A stretch of 64,000 bases of DNA from Haloquadratum walsbyi J07HQW2 (GTDB lineage: Archaea; Halobacteriota; Halobacteria; Halobacteriales; Haloferacaceae), in assembly GCF_000415985.1 (NCBI RefSeq), contig NZ_KE356561.1:2117159-2181158 (forward strand). Reading direction: 5' to 3'. Shown here in pieces: positions 37,602 through 48,335 of the stretch. The notes beneath the pieces were generated by a model that was not told the origin of the DNA, did not search any database, and saw nothing but the letters and a program-made list of their open reading frames with translations. The translations under genes were made by a program, and so were the position numbers. The stretch's first letter is position 1, and every line of letters starts with the position of its first letter.

Positions 37602-37757
37602 TCAATCAATAATCGGTATCGTCGCGTTTGAAACTTCTGAAGCAACACATCACGATGTAAAGCATATTAAGATTCAGACCTTCTGGAGAACTATTGCACC
37701 AATATAACTAAGAGATGGATACGTACTATTCGGCAGCATATCTGACGCTTATCTATC

Positions 37758-39419
37758 ATGATCACGTTCAATATGTTTTTGACATACCGTCTCCTCAGCA
37801 GTGACGTGGCTACGGAGTTATCGGCACGTATTGTTTCCGCACTTGCACAACACGGGTATAACGCAGACCGCGAGGCTGTGACGCTTCTTGGGAGTGCTAA
37901 TCATCCTGATACCGCGCTCAAAGAGGTTCTTGATTCAATCGCGGATGATACACTTCGAATTACTGCTGTTGATGTCCGCTCTGCGCTTGAATCAATACCA
38001 ACAGATGACTCTAGCGTAAGTGATGGTGGAGAAACGGCAAGCACCGAGACAATGAGCACTGATACTATCCAACGGAGTGCATCCAATTCAAAAACGCGGT
38101 CTTCTCAATCAGAGTCTACGTCTTCACGCTCCATTGACTCAGCACCCAATTTAGATTCATCTACAGATCCGATCACAAAAGACAATCCATCGACATCACG
38201 ACCCGGTACATCTGCGAACGCATTCGATATTATTGGTGATATTACCGGACAAAGCACAGGTACTGGTTCATATGATGATTTTGTGTCGGTTTTTCGAGAT
38301 CGATATGAGCGTCTTTCATCGCATCTCCGAAGCCGTGTAAACCACCGACCCACGCAAGCCATTGATTCAATGTCTGGCAACACAGACGCAGCAATTGTCG
38401 GATTAGTTAATGATATTCGCTCGACAAAGAACGGTCACTGGATCGTTGAACTCGAGGATACAACGGGTACATTTCCTTGTCTTGTCATGAAAGACCGGTC
38501 ATTTGCTGATGTCGTTAATGAGCTGTTATTCGATGAGTGTATTGCGATTGAGGGTACTCTCTCAGGAGATGGGGAGATTCTTTTTGCGAATGATATTCAT
38601 TTTCCCGATATCCCTCGCAATCATACGCCAAATACTGCTGATAGACATGTTCAAGCGGCACTGATTTCTGATATCCACGTTGGAAGTCAAGAGTTCGTCT
38701 ATGATGCCTGGGAGCGATTTGCCGCGTGGCTTCATACAGATGAAGCCGAGGCGATTGAGTATCTCCTGATCGCGGGTGATATGGTTGAGGGCGTTGGGGT
38801 ATATCCTGACCAGGATGATGAACTCGATATTGTTGATATCTATGAGCAGTATGAGGCGTTTGCTGAGCATCTCAAATCTGTCCCTGGCGATATGGAGATC
38901 CTGCTTATCCCCGGAAATCATGACGCTGTTAGACTTGCTGAGCCACAACCTGGATTTGATGATGAACTTCGTTCGATCATGTCAGCACATGATGCACGTA
39001 TCTCGGGGAATCCGTCCCTTGTGACGATAGAGAATGTTCAAATACTGATGTATCATGGCGTTTCTCTCGATGAAGTTATTGCTGAACTCCCATCTGAGAA
39101 GGCGAGTTATGATGAACCACATAAAGCAATGTATCAGCTATTGAAAAAACGGCATATCGCTCCTCAGTTTGGTGAGCGGACGCGTCTTGCACCTGAGGAT
39201 AGTGACCATTTGACTATCGATAATATCCCGGATATATTTCACACCGGCCATGTACATAAACTTGGATGGGGAAAATATCACAATGTGCTTGCAGTGAACT
39301 CTGGATGCTGGCAGGCACAGACAGCATTTCAACGGTCCGTGAATATTGATCCTGACGTTGGATATGCGCCAATCATCGACTTAGATACGCTTGAAATGAC
39401 CGTTCGGAAGTTTGTCTAA
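37758..39419 (+). CDS. polB: DNA polymerase D small subunit (DP1)
   Basis: 553 residues. The N-terminal part has a helical domain (ARIVSALAQHGYNADREAVT) and a long Ser/Thr-rich linker at about residues 85-165. An OB-fold follows (ELEDTTGTFPCLVMKDRSFAD). The calcineurin-like exonuclease domain has intact metal motifs: ISDIHVGSQEF, LIAGDMVEGVG, LLIPGNHDAVRL, MYHGVSLDEV and FHTGHVHKLGWG. The 3'-5' proofreading activity is therefore likely intact. ATG 37758 is the first start; GTG 37806 is a plausible alternative closer to the family N-terminus. Placement 3 kb from the origin fits a replication neighbourhood. Confidence 0.95.
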   Translation: MITFNMFLTYRLLSSDVATELSARIVSALAQHGYNADREAVTLLGSANHPDTALKEVLDSIADDTLRITAVDVRSALESIPTDDSSVSDGGETASTETMSTDTIQRSASNSKTRSSQSESTSSRSIDSAPNLDSSTDPITKDNPSTSRPGTSANAFDIIGDITGQSTGTGSYDDFVSVFRDRYERLSSHLRSRVNHRPTQAIDSMSGNTDAAIVGLVNDIRSTKNGHWIVELEDTTGTFPCLVMKDRSFADVVNELLFDECIAIEGTLSGDGEILFANDIHFPDIPRNHTPNTADRHVQAALISDIHVGSQEFVYDAWERFAAWLHTDEAEAIEYLLIAGDMVEGVGVYPDQDDELDIVDIYEQYEAFAEHLKSVPGDMEILLIPGNHDAVRLAEPQPGFDDELRSIMSAHDARISGNPSLVTIENVQILMYHGVSLDEVIAELPSEKASYDEPHKAMYQLLKKRHIAPQFGERTRLAPEDSDHLTIDNIPDIFHTGHVHKLGWGKYHNVLAVNSGCWQAQTAFQRSVNIDPDVGYAPIIDLDTLEMTVRKFV

Positions 39420-39479
39420 GACACATGATCAACAACTAGTGATAGGGTAATCACAGGCTGTTGAGTGTGGCGCCCCTAT

Positions 39480-40034
39480 TTACCCTGCATTAAATCGATA
39501 TCGCGTTGTTGTTTCATCTCCAAACCGTGGTCCTCGACCAATTGCTTCAAATCCTGCGTCCTCTGCGGCAGTGGTTGCACTTTCTTCACTTACTGGAACG
39601 ACAAATTCAACATCGAACCCCTCGGTCGCCGCAAACCGAATAGGTTCTGCAAGCAATGTCTCAGCGATTGTTGCCTCCCCTGCGAGCTGTGTAACATGAA
39701 CGGTCCCATCTCTGACATCAAAGGCAACAAACCCAATTACATCTGATTTTTCTCCAGTAAATTCGTCATCATCAATCGTATCACCCTCGTTCGCTATTCG
39801 TTCATCACCGTTTTTTGATCCAGCTTCAATAGTGCGATCCTGATTATCAGTGGTTTCTGATTCATTTGTGTCACTGCCAGAGCTCATCTCTGATTCAGCA
39901 TCGTCTCTCTGTCGCTCTGCGACCCGAACTGTTCGGTCATGAACAACATTTCGAAGTGCGTCTGCAGGAAGGTCGGCAATTGCACCGAGTGTCTCAACGT
40001 CGGATTCAACCGCATCCCGAACGTCCATATCCAT
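39480..40034 (-). CDS. GNAT-like acetyltransferase family protein
   Basis: 184 residues. It starts MDMDVRDAVESDVETLGAIA, like the first helix of GNAT proteins, then has a Ser/Asn/Asp-rich insertion (about residues 45-90). The core follows, with VIGFVAFDVRDGTVHVTQLA, a degenerate acetyl-CoA loop AGEATIAETLLAEPIRFA and VEFVVPVSEESATTAAEDAG, ending GFEAIGRGPRFGDE. The pyrophosphate-binding Q/RxxGxG/A motif is not well kept, so it may be inactive or bind another ligand. It converges with polB 60 bases away. Confidence 0.65.
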   Translation of the reverse strand: MDMDVRDAVESDVETLGAIADLPADALRNVVHDRTVRVAERQRDDAESEMSSGSDTNESETTDNQDRTIEAGSKNGDERIANEGDTIDDDEFTGEKSDVIGFVAFDVRDGTVHVTQLAGEATIAETLLAEPIRFAATEGFDVEFVVPVSEESATTAAEDAGFEAIGRGPRFGDETTTRYRFNAG

Positions 40035-40563
40035 ATGACACCGTTACACACGAATGTGTTTAATACTTGCAGGTAGCGCGATTGGTGTCTCTATTAGCGT
40101 ACGATCATCGAACATTGTATACAATATACTCAGCTGAGAGCGAGAACTCGGCAACGGTTGGGAGAGCAGACAATACTTTATTCTCCCCCACGCAATCCCA
40201 GGCTATGTCTGAGCACCAATCAAACACATATGAATATATCACCGACAAAGATCGTCTGTCATCGATGTCGGAATATACGTTTAAATCACGCTCGTATAAG
40301 GCATATAACCTGTTATATCTCTTTTTGAACGTGTCTATTCCACGATATTTATTGACGCATCTGAGACTTTTCATTTCTTATCTTCTTATTTTTTTGACAC
40401 AACTTAATGGAATGTCGACAGCGACATTATCTTTGAGATTGTCATGGGCACAAATGCAAGTGCATATTCAACCCCAAACACGGTCATATCTATTTCTAGA
40501 TACAGTTCCTCGCTCAGACCCACGTGCTTCTACAGTACCTATCGATACTTGGGGGTACAATGT
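40035..40563. other. 529-base region upstream of aspartate kinase, uncertain small ORF
   Basis: No firm gene. A rightward frame from ATG 40205 begins MSEHQSNTYEYITDKDRLSS, acidic and polar like a haloarchaeal N-terminus. It then becomes hydrophobic and basic (LYLFLNVSIPRYLLTHLRLF) and runs into the aspartate kinase start. A CTTTATT sequence lies about 30 bases before it. It may be the remains of a gene that lost its frame, or chance. Confidence 0.3.
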
Positions 40564-41742
40564 ATGCGTATAGTAACAAAGTTTGGCGGTACCTCGCTTG
40601 GAAATGGTGATCGAATCACACGGGCTGCAGACTCAATTGCGGCGGCAATCGATGCAGGTCATGAAATTGCCGTTGTCGCCTCCGCAATGGGGAGCACGAC
40701 CGATTATCTCCTTGATGAGATTCATTATGACGCCGCCGATAAAGATCGTGCTGAGATTGTTTCGATGGGTGAACGAACGAGTGTTCGGATGCTCAAGGGT
40801 GCACTTTCGGCGCGTGGTGTAAACTCGCAATTTCTTGAACCAGGAACCGATGGCTGGCCGATTATAACGAATGAGCGTGGTGAGGTTGATGTTGGTGAAA
40901 CACAACGCCGAGCCGCCGAGATAGCGAGCAATCTTGACGATATTGTTCCCGTCTTAACGGGCTTTCTTGCAGAATCACATGATGGAACAACAACGACGCT
41001 TGGTCGTGGTGGGTCAGACACAACAGCAGTCATGCTCGGACATTATACTGATGCCGATGAGGTTGTCATCGTCACCGATGTTGAGGGTGTGATGACCGGG
41101 GACCCACGGGTTGTTGAAGGTGCCCGTAATGTTGGACAGATCACAGTTGATGAACTTCGAAATCTTTCATTCCGTGGTGCGGAGGTGGTCGCGCCGTCAG
41201 CGCTCACATATAAAAACGATGACCTCGGTGTTCGGGTTGTGCATTATCAGCACGGTGATTTGCTTACTGGCGGAACACTCATTGAAGGAGAGTTTGAGAA
41301 TCTCATCGATATGCAAGAAGATGTACTTGGATGCGTCACCGTTGCTGGTCGGTCGATTCGAAACAGTGCAGGTATTCTCGCAGACCTTTCACAATCGCTT
41401 CGCGATGATGGTATCAATATTGATGCTGTCGCGTCTGGAATGGATTCAATAACATTCTATATCTCTGAAGATCTAACCGCTAAAGCAGAAAATCTACTTC
41501 ACTCGAAGGTTATCAAAGATCAGACTCTATCATCTGTTACCGTTGATGATGGTGTTGCAGTCATCCGAGTTACTGGCGGCGAACTCCCGAATCGTCCTGG
41601 TGTTATCCTAGATATCGTTCAACCGATTGCAGAGGCTGGAATAAACATTCGTGATGTCATTACCTCTGCAACATCTGTTGCTGTCTTTGTTGCTTGGGAC
41701 GACCGTGAGGAGACGCTTTCCATTGTTCAGAATAAATTCTAG
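40564..41742 (+). CDS. Aspartate kinase
   Basis: 392 residues from ATG 40564 (MRIVTKFGGTSLGNGDRI); longer upstream frames are not homologous. First step of threonine, methionine and lysine synthesis from aspartate. The kinase signature KFGGTSLG, SMGERTSVRML, LGRGGSDTTAVMLGHYTDA and VVIVTDVEGVMTGDPRVV are intact. Two C-terminal ACT domains follow (VTVAGRSIRNSAGILADLSQ and RVTGGELPNRPGVILDIVQP), implying feedback control by an amino acid. Not fused to homoserine dehydrogenase and with no pathway neighbour here. Confidence 0.95.
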   Translation: MRIVTKFGGTSLGNGDRITRAADSIAAAIDAGHEIAVVASAMGSTTDYLLDEIHYDAADKDRAEIVSMGERTSVRMLKGALSARGVNSQFLEPGTDGWPIITNERGEVDVGETQRRAAEIASNLDDIVPVLTGFLAESHDGTTTTLGRGGSDTTAVMLGHYTDADEVVIVTDVEGVMTGDPRVVEGARNVGQITVDELRNLSFRGAEVVAPSALTYKNDDLGVRVVHYQHGDLLTGGTLIEGEFENLIDMQEDVLGCVTVAGRSIRNSAGILADLSQSLRDDGINIDAVASGMDSITFYISEDLTAKAENLLHSKVIKDQTLSSVTVDDGVAVIRVTGGELPNRPGVILDIVQPIAEAGINIRDVITSATSVAVFVAWDDREETLSIVQNKF

Positions 41743-41814
41743 AATTTATTGATAATTCATATCGAAAAGTGCGGGTGATCAGGAATTTCAGTGTATTATG
41801 CTCACTGAGTCATT

Positions 41815-42474
41815 TTACCGCCCATCATATAGACGCTCGCCAATTTGGTCAGGCAACGTTGTTTCCCTAACGGATTCGACGACAGCATCAATATCATAAC
41901 TCACCCGCTGTTGTTTCACCGACCAATCGTCAAGATCGACAACTGAGAACGCGGCGTCCGGGTCTCCATCACGTGGCTGACCGACGCTTCCGGGATTCAT
42001 GACAATGCCATCATTGAATATTTTATGTCCTTGGACGTGTGTATGCCCTGTAATGAGCACCTCTTCAGTATCGAGCATTGACTGAGTAAATTCAGATGGA
42101 TACGTATACCGATCAGGATCATCTGGATGCCCATGGACAATCTTCACCCGATTATCAAGAAGTGTCCGTGTTGTAGGTCGACCTCCTAACCATTCAATCG
42201 CGTCTGAATCAAGCTGTGTCATGGTATACTCAACGCCGGCAGCTGCTTGACCGCCAAACCGAAACTGTGTCCCTGCTGAAACGGCGCGGTCATGATTACC
42301 CATTACCGCTGGAATCGACTCCTGTCGAATTCTATTAATACATGCTGTAGGCCATGGATTATACCCAACTACATCCCCAGCACATACGATTTGATCAACT
42401 GGAGGCATTGCGGCAAGCACCGCATCAAATGCTATCTTATTAGCGTGGATATCTGAAATCACCCCAATACGCAT
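41815..42474 (-). CDS. YfcE-type metallophosphoesterase
   Basis: 219 residues of the calcineurin-like superfamily. Metal motifs are seen in order: GVISDIHANKIAFDAVL, CAGDVVGYNPWP, VMGNHDRAVSAG, IVHGHPDDPDRYT and ITGHTHVQGHK, then MNPGSVGQPRDGDP. All ligands are kept, so it should be an active phosphodiesterase or phosphatase; the natural substrate of this type is uncertain. It converges with aspartate kinase. Confidence 0.9.
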   Translation of the reverse strand: MRIGVISDIHANKIAFDAVLAAMPPVDQIVCAGDVVGYNPWPTACINRIRQESIPAVMGNHDRAVSAGTQFRFGGQAAAGVEYTMTQLDSDAIEWLGGRPTTRTLLDNRVKIVHGHPDDPDRYTYPSEFTQSMLDTEEVLITGHTHVQGHKIFNDGIVMNPGSVGQPRDGDPDAAFSVVDLDDWSVKQQRVSYDIDAVVESVRETTLPDQIGERLYDGR

Positions 42475-42724
42475 ACATAACTCTGTAGTTAATGAGTCAA
42501 AAATGCCTTGCCAACGCTGAAATTATAATAATGGTCTCTGTGATACTAATCACATAATAAATACGATAAGTTATCGAACAGTTGTATCATAAAATAATAA
42601 ATTTGGTAGCTATACGATGTCACATCCGTATCATCAGGCGTGAATTAAATAGATAATTACAATGAGTGATAATGAGAATTGAGGCTCCATGCTCTGTGCG
42701 TATTGCATTATCCTAGCGCGTATG

Positions 42725-43306
42725 TTAATTGCCATTGTAGATGTTAGTCTCAACATCCCCCGTTTCACTCTGACGCGTAACTGCAGCAGCACATACCGGA
42801 TGTTCATACTCTAATTCATATGCGTTTTGTGCAATCTCCTCAACATCATTTTCGAGTGATAATTCTGCTCTTGTTGGGGCATCCGCTTCATATGTACTCA
42901 CAAGCGTCGGTTCTGAGACTGATTTGATAATAAGCGCATCTTGACGGATGATTCCCACATATGCGGATGATCCGAGCACTCCGGCGATCCGGGGTGTATT
43001 ATAATCATCTTTCTCATAATCGAGTGCTAACAATGCTTCTGCGAGAGCATCTCTAGTTGGATATCCTCGATCAAGCTTCTCTGCGATTGGATCAACATGT
43101 GACCCGTTCCCAATAACAACTCTCTCTCCGCCTTGTCGTATACAATTGTATGATATGTATGGACTATCAGTTTGTGGTGCCTCTGAGGTAGGAACGACGG
43201 TCAATCTATCATCTCGAGAGATAATTTGTCGATTTGGATATGACCGCGATGAAACCCGATATACAGCGGTTCTCTCCCCAATGATAACGAAGCGACCGAG
43301 GTACAT
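42725..43306 (-). CDS. purO: IMP cyclohydrolase, archaeal type
   Basis: 193 residues, the archaeal PurO family that closes the ring in the last step of IMP synthesis. The N-terminus MYLGRFVIIGERTAVYRVSS, then SRSYPNRQIISRDDRL and SPYISYNCIRQGGERVVIGN are family signatures, with GYPTRDALAEALLALDYEKD and NTPRIAGVLGSSAYVGII further on. A 250-base gap without features separates it from the phosphoesterase gene. Confidence 0.93.
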   Translation of the reverse strand: MYLGRFVIIGERTAVYRVSSRSYPNRQIISRDDRLTVVPTSEAPQTDSPYISYNCIRQGGERVVIGNGSHVDPIAEKLDRGYPTRDALAEALLALDYEKDDYNTPRIAGVLGSSAYVGIIRQDALIIKSVSEPTLVSTYEADAPTRAELSLENDVEEIAQNAYELEYEHPVCAAAVTRQSETGDVETNIYNGN

Positions 43307-43417
43307 ACTATCAATTGATAATCGGTGTAATAATATGTACTGATATTACTATCGTATCGGCATCACTCAATGCTTCGCAACACTCATATAGAATCCAGTA
43401 TTACTCATGATTGAAAT

Positions 43418-43490
43418 AGTCCCGTGGGGTAGTGGCCAATCCTGTTGCCTTCTGGGGGCAATGACCCAAGTTCGAATCTTGGTGGGACTA
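43418..43490 (+). tRNA. tRNA-Gln (anticodon CTG)
   Basis: 73 bases fold into a full cloverleaf. Acceptor arm AGTCCCG pairs with TGGGACT, with discriminator A. The D arm is GGGT/ATCC. The anticodon stem TTGCC/GGCAA encloses loop TTCTGGG with CTG at positions 34-36. The T arm CCAAG/CTTGG has loop TTCGAAT. CCA is not encoded. No intron is seen. CTG reads the glutamine codon CAG. Confidence 0.95.
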
Positions 43491-43699
43491 CTTTCAACAT
43501 TCATTTTCACAGAATAACTACAATATATCCATATCACAGATATTTGGATTCAGCTACCTGTCTGCGTTGATTCGGCATTTTTAATATGGTTCTCAGAAGT
43601 ATTATTTCGACTCGAATCAAAAGCCGAATGACAACCGGTCACAATAAAATATAATCGGATCTTCCAATCGAAACAAGAGGGTGATTGTATATATAATAT

Positions 43700-44197
43700 T
43701 TAACGCTCAACAGCGAGTAGTGCAACACGCTCGAGGACGATCGATTCAATGTCACCACTGACAGTATCAATTTCACTGGCAGTAATATCGAAATATGACT
43801 GTACCAGATCAGGGTCGTATGACCCAAGCACCTCAGTATCAAGATCATCAACTACGCTCGATTCGATAGAATCTGCGGCTCCAGTTTCATCATCACCAGT
43901 AATAACTACTACAATACGGTTCAGACCGGTCGAGACGCCGATATCAAGTGCATCCGTAATCTGACGTCGACCCGCTGCGTACAGTAAAATCTCAACTGAG
44001 CGTTCTCGAGCAATGTTATTATCCCGGCGTCGAGCGCGGTCAGCACACTCAACAGCCCGCTCAATATGTTGCCGATCTACAATGTATCGAGCGTCGAATA
44101 CCTGTATTGCTACATTTGCCATCTCTTCAATCGTATCGATATCTGAGACAAACCTATTGACATCATCAATCGCTACCTCACCACAGACGAATTTCAC
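43700..44197 (-). CDS. cgi121: KEOPS complex subunit Cgi121
   Basis: 165 residues. In KEOPS, which transfers the threonylcarbamoyl group to tRNA (t6A37), Cgi121 binds tRNA and contacts Bud32. The family signature is in the middle: [40 protein letters not shown] and [13 protein letters not shown]. It overlaps hel308 by four bases, a coupling I recall from other haloarchaea. The Sua5-type enzyme for the first t6A step is encoded at the left edge of this window, 43 kb away. Confidence 0.9.
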   Translation of the reverse strand: MKFVCGEVAIDDVNRFVSDIDTIEEMANVAIQVFDARYIVDRQHIERAVECADRARRRDNNIARERSVEILLYAAGRRQITDALDIGVSTGLNRIVVVITGDDETGAADSIESSVVDDLDTEVLGSYDPDLVQSYFDITASEIDTVSGDIESIVLERVALLAVER

Positions 44198-46644
44198 GAA
44201 AAATCACCAAGTCCAGCCTGATTTCCACTGTCATCATCAACATCGCGATTCTGTTGGGTCTCTGCTGTGGCTTCAGCCACGTTCGCATTCGCCCCGCCAT
44301 CTGCGTCTGCATTAATTGAGTCTCCAGGCGCCTCATCAATGTCATCCATCGAAGTATCCGAACGTCCAGCGTTCTCAAGAATGCGCTCAGCCGTCTTTCG
44401 CCGACCACGAAGTGCCCGAAGCACAATCCCTTTTTCAGCGGTTCGAAGAGCTGCACTATCTTCAATTCCAGAATCATAGAGCCTTCGGGCACGCTTTCGT
44501 CCGATACCACGGACATCAACAAGATCAAGTAATTCTTCTTTAACTCCGTCCTCGACACGCCGTCGAGCATCAGCAATCGGCTTCGTCTTCATTCCAAGTT
44601 CGCCAGCTAACTGTTCTGCCGCTCCAAGAAGCCAACTCGCTGTGTCAACTTTCCCCCTGATATCGCCGGGTCCGACATCATATCGTTCTGTGATTTGATC
44701 TTCAGATATCTCATCCGCCCAATCTTCGAGAAGTCGTCCGGTCTTCAATGCCGATAACCATGACTCGAATCGAACATCATCATACTCAGACGGTGTCCGT
44801 TCGAGCAGTTCAGCTTCACGCTCATAGCAGACCTGACTAAAACGCTCTTTATCACCTGACTTGAGATACAATTCATACATATCAGGTGTCCGACAAACGA
44901 GCTGATACAACCCAAATGCCGTTGGATACGTTACTGCTGGCTCATCACCATCTTCATGCACAGTATCACCTGCCGATTTAGCGAATTCACTCGCTGGCTG
45001 AAACCCATCGGCTGCATGCTCTGTTGATCTATCACTGAGAGCATTAACTTGTACAGTTTCGTTTTTTGCAGCCCATTGTAATCCATCGATAATCGTTGCA
45101 GCACTCATCGGATCGAGATACAATCGCGAAACGGTATGACCAAGTCCGGTTGCTGAGAGGGTTTCATCATCCTCTGTAATAAATTCATTACGTTTGAGAT
45201 ATTCAAGAACAGTGTCTGTAACCGTTTTCAACCGTCCATTTGTGTCCGTCTGTGTTGCATATAATGTCTTCTTCAGAAAGGCGAGAAGTTCTGTTCGACT
45301 TCGTGCAAACCCGGTTGCAATTGTTGCGAGCACATGTGTTCGAAGTGCAGGTTCAGAGGCAAGTTTTGAGCGCACCGACTCGAGATCTGCATCGATATAT
45401 CGATCAAATAGTTCATCACGTGTATCATTATCTCCAGCGAGCAACACTGCCTCCCCGTATGGATCAAGACCAGGTCGACCTGCTCGTCCCATCATCTGGT
45501 GAACTTCGAGTGTATCAAGTGGTTTCATTCCACCGTACTCACTGTCATAGCGCCGCCAATCACGGACAATAACACGACGACTGGGTGTGTTGACACCCGC
45601 AGCGAGTGTCGGTGTTGCAGCAATGCATTTGAGCTGTCGATCTCGGAAGGCATCCTCAACAAGCGATCGGTGCTCTGCTGCAAGTCCAGCATGATGAAAT
45701 GCAGCTCCCTCTTCAACACACGTTGCAAGTGTTTCGCTCGTTTCAGTATCTGAAACGCCTCGAATTGACGCCGCGATCTCTGCTAATGATGCTCGTTCTT
45801 CAGTTGTCAAGACTGGTGCTGTAACCTCACAAAGTCGTTTCGCAGCGGATTCAGCATTTCGTCGTGAATTGACGAAGACAAGCGTCGATCCCTGGTCATC
45901 CTCATCATCACCTGCAAGCGTATCCGCGACAAGAGCCGGTGTCTGTCGTTCTCCACTCTCAACTGGAACGGGTTGTTGGCTATCATCGTTGAACGTAATC
46001 GCATTTCCATAATGAACACCCATCTGCAACTCGATTGGACGCCAGTCTGTATCGACGAGCGATGCATCTAGCCAATTAGCAATAGCGTCCGCATTTCCAA
46101 TCGTCGCCGAAAGTGCAACGACTTGCAAATCACTGTTTCGCTGGCGGAGCTTTCCAAGTGTCACCTCAAGCGTTGGTCCACGCGTTCGGTCATTGACAAG
46201 ATGAACCTCATCAGAAACAACACACCCTAACTGATCGATCCACGGCGCATCATTGCGAATAAGTGAATCAACCTTTTCAGATGTTGCTACAATAATATCT
46301 CGCGAAGCTAGCCATTCACCACTGGAATCGTAATTTCCGGTTGAGACACCAATATCGACACCGAATTCTTCCCAACGCTCAAACTCAGTTCGTTTCTCTG
46401 AAGCAAGCGCACGTAGCGGGACGATATATAGTGCTGTCTCACCACGTTCAATCGCCGCTAACATTGCTAATTCAGCAATAAGCGTCTTTCCTGAGGCGGT
46501 CGGGACCGATGCAACAAGGCTCTCACCATCGGTCAGCCCTGTGTTGACGGCTGACTCTTGTGGTGGATACAACTCTGTGACGCCCTCTGCACGAAGTTTG
46601 TCAGAGACGCCCGGGGGCAATCCGGAGACGTCGTCAGGTTCCAT
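44194..46644 (-). CDS. hel308: ATP-dependent DNA helicase Hel308
   Basis: 816 residues; a superfamily 2 Ski2-like 3'-5' helicase that acts at stalled forks. The Q-motif region [10 protein letters not shown], Walker [20 protein letters not shown] box [32 protein letters not shown] and [20 protein letters not shown] (motif VI) are intact. The winged-helix, ratchet (domain 4) and C-terminal HhH ([20 protein letters not shown]) follow. It ends QAGLGDFS after a 50-residue acidic tail; this resembles a PCNA-interacting motif but has a single aromatic near the end. Overlaps cgi121 by four bases. Confidence 0.95.
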   Translation of the reverse strand: MEPDDVSGLPPGVSDKLRAEGVTELYPPQESAVNTGLTDGESLVASVPTASGKTLIAELAMLAAIERGETALYIVPLRALASEKRTEFERWEEFGVDIGVSTGNYDSSGEWLASRDIIVATSEKVDSLIRNDAPWIDQLGCVVSDEVHLVNDRTRGPTLEVTLGKLRQRNSDLQVVALSATIGNADAIANWLDASLVDTDWRPIELQMGVHYGNAITFNDDSQQPVPVESGERQTPALVADTLAGDDEDDQGSTLVFVNSRRNAESAAKRLCEVTAPVLTTEERASLAEIAASIRGVSDTETSETLATCVEEGAAFHHAGLAAEHRSLVEDAFRDRQLKCIAATPTLAAGVNTPSRRVIVRDWRRYDSEYGGMKPLDTLEVHQMMGRAGRPGLDPYGEAVLLAGDNDTRDELFDRYIDADLESVRSKLASEPALRTHVLATIATGFARSRTELLAFLKKTLYATQTDTNGRLKTVTDTVLEYLKRNEFITEDDETLSATGLGHTVSRLYLDPMSAATIIDGLQWAAKNETVQVNALSDRSTEHAADGFQPASEFAKSAGDTVHEDGDEPAVTYPTAFGLYQLVCRTPDMYELYLKSGDKERFSQVCYEREAELLERTPSEYDDVRFESWLSALKTGRLLEDWADEISEDQITERYDVGPGDIRGKVDTASWLLGAAEQLAGELGMKTKPIADARRRVEDGVKEELLDLVDVRGIGRKRARRLYDSGIEDSAALRTAEKGIVLRALRGRRKTAERILENAGRSDTSMDDIDEAPGDSINADADGGANANVAEATAETQQNRDVDDDSGNQAGLGDFS

Positions 46645-46835
46645 TACTGTTTATTGGCATTACTGTCAATTAATCATTGTTGGTCATCCGATGCAACTCA
46701 ATAGAATTCGATTGATTATATCACGTAGATACCTGACAGGCGTAATAGATCTATTACAATGAATAAAACGACCCCTCGATATCACATGTATTTCTGGTTG
46801 ATCGCCATAGCATCTACCAACGTCTCTTGAGTGAA

Positions 46836-48318
46836 GTGAACTACCCTGACCTACTCCGCTATCACTCCGGTGAGGACAGGGCTTCCGTGCTCTGAAATTA
46901 TAGTTTCTGTTTCAACGACGGAATTTGAAACCAACTCGTCCCGATGACGGGTCCCCTCAGATATTCCAGTCTCCGACAGATGTTCTGATTCGGACTGTCC
47001 CAGCCCTACATTCGAAACCCACCCCCAATTCTTCCAATCCAAGACGCTGAGCTTCTATTGAAACATTTTGATCTCTGTTTGTTTCGTAATCACACGACGG
47101 ACAGGAATGCTCTTGAACCCATAATAGCTTGTCCGATTCGCCACCGCACTTCGCACATCGTTTTGTCGTTTCCTCAGGCGGGACTTTCATGACGTGACAC
47201 CCGTTGCTCTCACCGTAGCGTTCAGACGCTTGGATTAGCTTATATCACGACATTGAGGCGATATTCCGACTGGTACCGATCTGTCTCATCATCGACCCGA
47301 CATTCAAATCCCCAAGAAACACGACATCATACTCTTGAGTATACCACGATGCGAGTTTTTCACGATGATTGTTTAATTGCTCGTACACTCTCGCCAAGTC
47401 TTGCTGAGTCTTATTCCAATTGTCTGACTTGTGTTCTTTTCGAGAAATGTCTCGATGACGGGTTTCAATCTGCTCTCTATCTTTCTTTCCGTCAAGCGGA
47501 GCGAATGTTCGCCCGTCAGAATCGTTAATGAACTTTGTCATACCAATGTCGATTCCCACCGTGTCCTCAGGTTCAATTTCTTCTATCGCTGGTGGCTCTG
47601 GGTATTTTGCTTCGTGTCCGACTATTATACAGATGACCTGTTCGCCTATTTTCTCGTTTTTAAATACGACTTTCTTTATTTCACCGGCTTGGTTTTGCTG
47701 TGTTCTGAGTGGTCGGTGATAATCTAAGTGGAAATCACTGACATTCCAGAAGTTAACGATAGCATGCCCAGTCGATTCCGTGTTACTGTCCACGTCAAAG
47801 CCAGACTGGTTGTGCGTGATGCTACGGTATTCTCATGGTGCTTTCCACTTGAGTTCTTAACCTCACCTACATCTACATCATATCCACGTTCTTTCAGTCC
47901 ATCCAGAGCCGGCTCAGTTATTTTGATACGTCTAACAGCCATTTGTAGTGTTTTGGATAGACACCTTTCGACTCTGTCCACTTGTCCTTCCATTCTGGGG
48001 GCTTGTTCTGCATCGTCGTGTACGACGGTTTGTCGCACTGTGATGCTGGTTTGCGCTGTTGTGTGAGGGTTTGGTCGTATACCTGTCGCCCAATCTGAAT
48101 CGTATTCCAAAGCACTATTGTAGGTATGTTTGCTTTCTGGATGTACACTGTAGTTGAAGATTGTTTTGGTCACTTTGTGCTCTGAGCGGTGGTATTCTAT
48201 CCAATTATATGCTTGATTGTCAAGATTATTATATATTTGTAGTAGGATATAGTTGTGATAATCGGACGGCTGTATCCCTTCCATATTCGTCAGCGAAGCT
48301 GACTTCTTGAGGAGGAGA
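46836..48318 (-). mobile_element. Decayed IS200/IS605-group element (tnpB only), copy 3
   Basis: About 1.48 kb on the minus strand. The left end, at high coordinates, has a GTCAGC/GCTGAC hairpin (around 48286-48300) beside CTCCTCCTCAAG and GGGATACAGCCG. The right end, at low coordinates, ends GGTCAGGGTAGTTCAC at about 46836 after a CCTGTCCTCACCGGAG arm. The ends differ from copy 1 and are only partly like copy 2, so this is another subgroup. No tnpA. Confidence 0.7.
46851..48284 (-). pseudogene. TnpB pseudogene, copy 3, with intact zinc-finger segment
   Basis: Several frames must be joined. The N-terminal third (48284 downward) is poorly preserved (SEHKVTKTIFNYSVHPESKH). The middle, 47793-47245, carries the RuvC start EDTVGIDIGMTKFINDSDGR and FLGDLNVGSMMR. 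After a frame change, 47190-46957 has a clean zinc ribbon: RCAKCGGESDK then SCPSCDYETNRDQNVSIEAQ. A last shift near 47010 leads to ETETIISEHGSPVLTGVIAE before the stop. It is the relic with the best zinc finger of the three but still has at least three frame breaks. Confidence 0.75.
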
Positions 48319-48335
48319 ACTTAGCCTTGTTAGTG

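Noticed and set aside
40067..40573. A 168-codon rightward frame before aspartate kinase
   Set aside because: It is mostly hydrophobic and basic without a coherent domain and overlaps the certain start of aspartate kinase; only the part from 40205 might be a gene remnant.
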